DNA from: Acytostelium subglobosum LB1
Taxonomy: Eukaryota > Evosea > Eumycetozoa > Acytosteliales > Acytosteliaceae
Assembly (NCBI RefSeq): GCF_000787575.1
Contig: NW_012236532.1
Coordinates: 124,001-188,000 of the forward strand
Direction of reading: 5' to 3'
Length of the DNA: 64,000 nt
Below, piece after piece: positions 58,753 to 64,000 of this stretch (its first letter is position 1; each line of letters begins with the position of its first letter). Below the pieces are notes generated by a model, which saw only the letters and a list, made by a program, of their open reading frames with translations, had not been told where the DNA came from and searched no databases. The translations under genes and the position numbers were made by a program.

Positions 58753-59622
58753 TTATTGTTGCTTTGAGTAGTCAATCTTCTCCACCTTGACTTGTCCATC
58801 GAGAATCTTATAAATGTACACACTGATGTTGTTGCCCTGAACATCCATCAATATGAATGATGGGAATACATCACTATTCAAATGGTTCAAATTGTTAGTC
58901 ATGATTGATTGAATGGTGTTTAGATTGATTGATGAATGAATGAATGACAGCATACTTTGTAAGAGTGCTAAAGGCACCTGTTGCTGAGCCTGGATTGACG
59001 AATAACTTGTTGTTGGCTTCCGATACCTCTGCAATGTGTGTGTTACCAGTGATAAGTACATCAACGTCCAACTGTCTCTGTAGTGCAGATAGTGCAGCCT
59101 TGTCACCCCATGGTACTATCTGATGTCCATGACATAATCCAAACTTGAACTGTCCAATAGTGACTACCTTTGTATCTGGATGTGAAGTGTTCTGTTCATC
59201 ATAATAGTATGTGATGTTAGTCATTCAATCAAACAATGTCATTCATTCATTCATTCATTCAATGATTCAATATTACCTCATCAAGATCACCTCTAACAAT
59301 GTGTACATCACTTGACAACTGCTTCAAGTAGTCTTGCATATCCTTTGTAACCAAGTTGCCTGTGCACAATACATGTTGAATCTTCTCTGGTACCTGTGTT
59401 TCAACAATCAGTCAGTAAGTCAAGTCTATGAGTTAGACATGATTATCGATACCTACCAATAGCTTCTTGAACTCTGGTGGTATGGCATGTGCTCTATGTG
59501 GCACGTGTAAGTCTCCAATGGCTATAATAAACTAAACATGTTTCATTTATTGAGTTATAACATTTGTAAGTTCTCTCTCGATCGTTCAATCAATCAATCA
59601 ATCAATAAGCCTATCATACCAT
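58753..59622 (-). CDS. vps29: VPS29, retromer subunit
   Basis: Five exons, 59622-59620, 59531-59457, 59393-59277, 59191-58956 and 58873-58753, give 183 residues (human 182). The metallophosphoesterase-like fold is evident: [71 protein letters not shown] and NPGSATGAF. The tail [20 protein letters not shown] and VKVEKIDY matches the family. VPS29 binds VPS35 in the retromer coat for endosome-to-Golgi recycling and is catalytically inactive. The first exon carries only the ATG: TATAAGATG is followed at once by a GTATGA donor, and the next exon opens in phase after GTTTAG. Confidence 0.92.
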
Positions 59623-60101
59623 CTTATAAAGTGTTATATATATATGTATTAATGTATGTATCAATCAGTTGTTGCAAAGACTATCTACACTCAACTTCTT
59701 GGGTCTCAAACCCAAGATACATTCAAAACTTGCCAGCTCGCCTTAAACTCAAAGTTTGAGGATTGAGGTCTAGTCTTTTGCCTCATCTGGTGTCAGACAG
59801 AGACTTGTTGTAATAAGTGGGCAACAAACTAAGGACATGTCCAAGATAATAATAGAGCTCAATCAATTACTCATGTTCTTCATCATCATCAGGTTTGGAA
59901 TGAGCGCGCTTGGACTCGGACTATCGATAACGACATCTCCCGAATCGTGATGGGGCATTTCCCTCAATTAGTCTGCCATCCATGTCTCAGACAAGGGTCA
60001 GCACCTCGACCAGAGTAGAGACAACATCAGCGACAACAACTCATTCATTCATTCATTCCTTCGTTCATTCGTTCATTCGCTAATACAAACAACAACAAGT
60101 A
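59623..60101. other. Divergent promoter region with a small hairpin
   Basis: Lies between VPS29 (minus) and the AprA-like gene (plus). Contains the perfect inverted repeat CTTGGGT..ACCCAAG near 59699-59717 and an ATTCATTCATTC run at 60040-60060. No gene. Confidence 0.5.
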
Positions 60102-61103
60102 ATGGCTAACAATCAACTAATAATTGTGAGCACTTTGTTCTTTGCCATCTCATTGGTACATGGACTCACACCTTTGGAGGAGTTTGTCTCTCGTCCAGAT
60201 CAAGGGTATGTATCCACCTCTCAGATACTCAATAACATAGACACACTAGCTTACTCACTTACTCACTCAATCACTCAATCAATCAAAGTATCTCATACTT
60301 TGTCAATCACACATTCAATGGCGATGGCTACAAGGTCTATGCTTTGAACTTTACCTCGCTCAACTGGTTGCAGCCACCCTTGACTGATAAGCCACGTTGG
60401 AACCACATGTTGTATGTTTGTGTACCAACGTTTGTAACGACCAAGACAGCATTCCTTTACATCCAGTCGCCCTACTCATCGATCACCGTGCCCAACACCA
60501 CAACCCTGCATCCAATGGCCGACTCTTTCTGCAAGAACTCCAACTCAATCACTGCCGTGATCGACCAAGTTGGCAACGCACCACTTGTCCAAGCAGACGG
60601 AGTCTCGCGTGCTGAGGACACCCTGATGGCATGGTCGTGGGCCACATACATGCAGAACACCAGCAACACCGAGATCATCAACAACTTCCCAATCACAAAG
60701 GCTGTCGTTCGCGCCATGGATGCTGTCCAATCGTTCACCAAGACCGCCCTGTCAATCCGCGTCAAGGACTTTGTAGTGGCCGGTCCCTCAAAGCGTGGCC
60801 TGGCTGCCTGGCTTGCTGCCGTCACCGACACATGTGTCAAGGCCATCGTGCCACTCGTGGCTGCCATGCTCCACACCAAGACCTTCATCAACAACCATGT
60901 CCGCGCCTATGGTGGCTTCTCGTTCGCCTTTTACGACTACTTCCTTGGTGGCGTAACGGCCATGGTCAACCACCCTCAGTTCGATGCCCTACACCTCATT
61001 CTTTGGCAACCAAGTCTACACCACCGACTTCTTCTACGCGCCAAACACATTCCCATTCCCAAGTTGTGGACTCGACTGTGCCAATGCTCCATTCATGGTC
61101 TAA
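60102..61103 (+). CDS. AprA-like secreted protein (PhoPQ-regulated-protein family), truncated
   Basis: Exon 60102-60205 encodes a signal peptide (LIIVSTLFFAISLVHG) and the start of the mature protein. Exon 60289 onward continues with RWNHMLYVCVPTFVTTKTAF, KAVVRAMDAVQSFTK and VVAGPSKRGLAAWLAAVTDT, the family GxSKRG nucleophile-elbow-like motif. D. discoideum AprA and CfaD are secreted proliferation regulators; AprA belongs to this family and is ~500-590 residues. Here the match ends after VNHPQFDAL (~residue 268). The next bases read family-like end sequence (FFGNQVYTTDFFYAPNTF..CANAPFMV, stop at 61101-61103) in another frame. The original frame runs on to 61171, into the neighbour's 3' end. 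An internal loss is likely, so it may be a pseudogene. Confidence 0.75.
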
Positions 61104-61133
61104 TGGATAATATATATTACATTAGTTTATTGA

Positions 61134-62471
61134 TCAATGTCCAACTGACTCTTGTTGGATCACCTTTTTGATTATGCCAACTCCAACTGTCACTCCCATG
61201 TCTCTGATGACGATCCTTCCCATGGCTTGACACTCATCATAGGTACTGACGCATATTGGTCGCATTGGAGTGAACTCCACAGTGGCCAAGTCACGTGCTA
61301 CAAGGAATATCGGTATCTTTGGTGTATCGTATTGTATTGGCAGGCCAGTGTTTCGATCAATCCTATTGATGATTGATATTTGGCATGATACTCGCGATGA
61401 ATGATAATGTACACATGGTGTATATCCAGAATGTATTTGTTGGGGATGTTGTATAATGACCACTTGTGCAATGAACCTCTGGACTTGTTTAGGCGGATTG
61501 TCCAAGCTGCCGACAACCGCACCCTTGTTGATGTCCCATAAGTTGGCGGCACCTGTGACACAGAATGCTACATTGTCTCCAGGTGTTGCCTGTACTATAC
61601 TCTGATGATGCATCTCAATTGACTTGATGCTGACTGTGAGACCAGTTCTTGGTGGCACTATTGTGACCTGCATGCCTAGCTCCAATATTCCCGACTCGAC
61701 ACGACCTGCCAACAATGTGCCAATACCCTTTATCTTAAACACTTCTTGAATGGGTATCCTAAGTGGTTTGTCATTTGTAGGTGGACATATTGGCGCTTCA
61801 ATGTTATCCAATGCCTCCAACAATGTTGGACCTTGGTACCATGGTATTCGCGATGACTTTGTCATCAAGTTATCACCATCCAATCCACTTATTGGTATAT
61901 ATACAGTTTGATCACTTTTGAATCCTACTCGTCTGATCACAGTACCAATGTCACCAATTATGGCTGTGTACTTGTCTTGATTGAAGTAGATATCATGTTC
62001 ATCCATCTTGTTGATGGCCACAATGAGGTGACGCACTCCCAGTGTGTATGCGAGTTGAAGATGGTCTTCGCAGCGGTTGGCCGTATCAGGCTGGCGATTG
62101 GATGCGCAAACAACGAAGATACCACAATCAGATTGAGATGTACCTGTGATCATATTCTTGATAAAGTCTCGATGTCCAGGTGTGTCGATAACTGTGATAG
62201 TGTGTCTGGGTGTTTCAAAGCGACCGAACGAGGTCTCGATCGTGATGCCACGCTCTCGCTCTGCCTTCAACGTATCCATCAACCATGCGAACTTGAGTGA
62301 CTTCTTGCCCATCTCGCCATCCTTGTCACCATCAAGTACATGAGTAGTAATTCTAGGTCGCCTATTACCCTTGAGTGAATATATCAAATGACCAACTGTT
62401 GTAGACTTTCCAGCATTGACCTCGCCAAACACTGCGACACTAAGATGTGTCTTTATCTCCTGTCCAATCAT
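61134..62471 (-). CDS. Divergent eEF1A-like translational GTPase
   Basis: Intronless, 445 residues, the eEF1A length. The G domain has GEVNAGKSTTVGHLIYSLKG (eEF1A GHVDSGKST), KAERERGITIE, DTPGHRDFIKNMITGTSQSD and NKMDEHD. Domain 2 (FKIKGIGTLLAGRVESGILE) and domain 3 (FIAQVVIIQHPQQIHSGYTP; IRDMGVTVGVGIIKKV) follow without gaps. About half of the positions differ from canonical eEF1A, and P-loop HVDS is EVNA. Hbs1 and eRF3 have long N-terminal extensions that are absent here, so this is a divergent paralogue of eEF1A itself. Delivery of aminoacyl-tRNA is possible but unproven. Its promoter holds repeated TCAGCTGA palindromes. Confidence 0.88.
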   Translation of the reverse strand: MIGQEIKTHLSVAVFGEVNAGKSTTVGHLIYSLKGNRRPRITTHVLDGDKDGEMGKKSLKFAWLMDTLKAERERGITIETSFGRFETPRHTITVIDTPGHRDFIKNMITGTSQSDCGIFVVCASNRQPDTANRCEDHLQLAYTLGVRHLIVAINKMDEHDIYFNQDKYTAIIGDIGTVIRRVGFKSDQTVYIPISGLDGDNLMTKSSRIPWYQGPTLLEALDNIEAPICPPTNDKPLRIPIQEVFKIKGIGTLLAGRVESGILELGMQVTIVPPRTGLTVSIKSIEMHHQSIVQATPGDNVAFCVTGAANLWDINKGAVVGSLDNPPKQVQRFIAQVVIIQHPQQIHSGYTPCVHYHSSRVSCQISIINRIDRNTGLPIQYDTPKIPIFLVARDLATVEFTPMRPICVSTYDECQAMGRIVIRDMGVTVGVGIIKKVIQQESVGH

Positions 62472-62520
62472 ATAATATGTTGTTCAATAGATCAATGATG
62501 CTTTGAAATATTTGGTCCTG

Positions 62521-62571
62521 TCACGTGATCAAAGTTTGATCAGCTGATTGATCAGCTGACCGATCAGCTGA
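62521..62571 (-). promoter_or_regulatory. TCACGTGA box plus three 12-bp-spaced TCAGCTGA palindromes
   Basis: Upstream of the eEF1A-like gene lies TCACGTGA (62521-62528) about 50 bases before the ATG, followed by TCAGCTGA at 62540, 62552 and 62564 with an exact 12-base period. The same pair of palindromic cores occurs before the PEBP gene at 19007-19031. Confidence 0.5.
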
Positions 62572-62677
62572 CAGTTTTCCATTGAAATAGGAAATGATCA
62601 AGAACACAAGTGAGTGATACAGATAAACAATGTAGTTTATATAAATAATTATATCTATGTATCAAGTATAAATGGAC

Positions 62678-63670
62678 TTAGTAGTTGTTCTTCTCACGGA
62701 ACTCAGCATAGGACTCGCCAGCCCATCCGGTGGAGCGAAGGAACTGCTCATAGGTCAACAATGAGCTGCCCAGCAACTTGGAGGCAAGGGTGAGGTCACG
62801 CTCCTTGTAGTAGTATCCATGTTTGGCAGTCGAATCCCAGATCTCAAACAGACGGTTGCCCAACAGGCTGAGCTCAGGCACCTCATCGAATCCATTGTGC
62901 TTCAGGTATTGCTCTCTAGTCTGTGGCACGAACTTTGACTTGATACCGGTGACCTTCTCAAAGATGGCTGCGATCTCTTCTCCAGTCAAGAACTCAGAGT
63001 ACAATGGAACGGCCACTCTGTTGAATCTCTGTGGCTCGGCCAGGAAGGCAGACACGAGGGGACCAGTGGCAGTGTAGGTGTCAACATGTGGCAAGGAGAC
63101 ATTCTCGCCGACGGGCATTGGGAAGAGGAAGCTGCCATCCTCGAGCTTGACGGGTGGAACAAACTCAATAAAGTTGGAGTGGAAGAAGGCCAACAAGAAT
63201 GAGCTGACGACTGGGATGGCCAGGGACTCAAGGTAGACCTGAGCCTTGTTTCTGCATGCCAGGATATCATACTTGAAGTCCTCCTTGAGTGCTGGGTTCT
63301 TGTGCACGGCAGAGTCGACAGTGGAGAAGACGACGTGGTGAACGCCAGCCTCAAGTGCTGCATCGGCCTGGATGATAATGGTGTCAATCTCCTTCTGGAA
63401 GTAGTCTGGGTCTGTGTATTGAATTGATGGTGTCATCAAGAATGCACCGTATGCACCCTTGTAGGCATTGACCAGGTCTTGCTTGTTATTGAGATCAACT
63501 TGGACCACTTGGACGCCCTTATCAGCCAACTTTTGGAGTGGTGGGCTATCGACTGGACGAGTTGACAAGGCACGCAACTGGTACTTTCCCTCTTTCAAAA
63601 GAGTGTTAATAATGCTGATGCCTTGCTTGGAGAATGCTTGAGTGACAACGAATATTGGCTTAGTGTCCAT
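62678..63670 (-). CDS. NmrA-like atypical short-chain dehydrogenase family protein
   Basis: Intronless, 330 residues. The Rossmann fold order is visible: VVTQAFSKQGISIINTLLKE, YQLRALSTRP, VQVVQVDLNNKQDLVNAYKG, GAFLMTP, GVHHVVFSTVDSAVH, and KAQVYLESLAIPVVSSFLLAFF. The usual GxxGxxG loop is reduced to QAFSKQG, as in NmrA-type redox sensors that bind NAD(P) but lack the catalytic Tyr-Lys pair. A cytosolic sensor or reductase role is inferred. Codon use is even and strongly biased, suggesting high expression. The start lies after an ATTATTATT leader. Confidence 0.88.
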   Translation of the reverse strand: MDTKPIFVVTQAFSKQGISIINTLLKEGKYQLRALSTRPVDSPPLQKLADKGVQVVQVDLNNKQDLVNAYKGAYGAFLMTPSIQYTDPDYFQKEIDTIIIQADAALEAGVHHVVFSTVDSAVHKNPALKEDFKYDILACRNKAQVYLESLAIPVVSSFLLAFFHSNFIEFVPPVKLEDGSFLFPMPVGENVSLPHVDTYTATGPLVSAFLAEPQRFNRVAVPLYSEFLTGEEIAAIFEKVTGIKSKFVPQTREQYLKHNGFDEVPELSLLGNRLFEIWDSTAKHGYYYKERDLTLASKLLGSSLLTYEQFLRSTGWAGESYAEFREKNNY

Positions 63671-64000
63671 ATTTGAAATATTATTATTATTATTATGGTG
63701 GATATTAATTAAATTATAGTTAATGCTTTTGGATATTTGATTGATTGATTGATTTGAATGTTCTGACTTCTGACACCTGTCACAAGAGTATTTATATTGA
63801 TAACTTTGGTCAAAGACTTGTCAGGATAGAACATTGTTCTATTGGTTACATTTGGAAGAAGCATCGAGTTCATTCATTTATTCATAAAATGACCCGACGG
63901 TCTTGGTCGCCACAAACAAAGAGAGAGCGATGAATACCTTCGAACCCCCCACAAATTGACATTTTTGATCCCGACCATCAAAAAAACAGCAGTTTAGCCC
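63671..64000. other. Intergenic region to window end
   Basis: Promoter side of the NmrA-like gene, with ATT and GATT repeats near 63680 and 63735. No gene is seen up to the window end. Confidence 0.5.

Noticed and set aside
1-64000. Viral fossils, transposons and CRISPR arrays
   Set aside because: I looked for reverse transcriptase, integrase, transposase and capsid motifs, long terminal repeats and regularly spaced repeats, and saw none that I could support.

Overview
This window comes from a eukaryotic nuclear genome, very probably a dictyostelid social amoeba of moderate base composition (clearly less A+T-rich than Dictyostelium discoideum). The reasons are: short GT..AG introns (about 50-160 nt) padded with ATCAATCAATC runs; long Gln, Asn, Ser and Thr tracts inside otherwise conserved proteins; compact gene spacing on both strands; and a characteristic gene set (Ser-rich cathepsin L-like protease, colossin-like secreted repeat protein, CBM49-type secreted protein, AprA-like secreted protein, a two-domain membrane adenylyl cyclase resembling ACA). 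I cannot name the species.

Layout. 0-16 kb: the 3' end of a mitochondrial carrier, a TPR protein, a degenerate small GTPase, dynactin p24, a villin-headpiece protein, a fluoride channel, an F-box/LRR-like protein, an aquaporin, a cathepsin L-like protease, an RRM-like protein and an ankyrin-like protein. 16-33 kb: a 3-hydroxyisobutyryl-CoA hydrolase-like mitochondrial protein, a PEBP protein, a small FERM-C/PH-like protein, a Furry/Tao3-like scaffold and SF3B3. 33-37 kb: a UBE2J2-like ubiquitin-conjugating enzyme, NDUFS5, PEN-2 and LENG1. 37-42.5 kb: secreted proteins (CBM49 protein, colossin-like protein) with two poorly understood minus-strand genes beside them. 42.5-50 kb: Mediator subunit 18, a low-complexity protein, an RGS protein, a gene-poor 2.3 kb stretch and a second mitochondrial carrier. 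52-64 kb: adenylyl cyclase, a ubiquitin-like/PH/coiled-coil protein, VPS29, a truncated AprA-like gene, an eEF1A-like GTPase and an NmrA-like protein.

The genes do not form one pathway. Most are single-copy housekeeping genes: splicing (SF3B3, LENG1), transcription (MED18), retromer (VPS29), dynactin, gamma-secretase (PEN-2) and complex I (NDUFS5). Accessory or signalling genes lie between them. Exons were assembled by eye from reading-frame continuity, splice dinucleotides and family knowledge. I found no convincing tRNA, rRNA, CRISPR array, complete transposon or viral fossil, and no clear multi-gene undescribed system. The most unusual items are an RGS domain split by a long insert, a small GTPase that has lost key motifs, an initiator-codon-only exon in VPS29, a single-domain fluoride channel, an intronless divergent eEF1A paralogue, and two unassigned minus-strand genes around the colossin-like locus.
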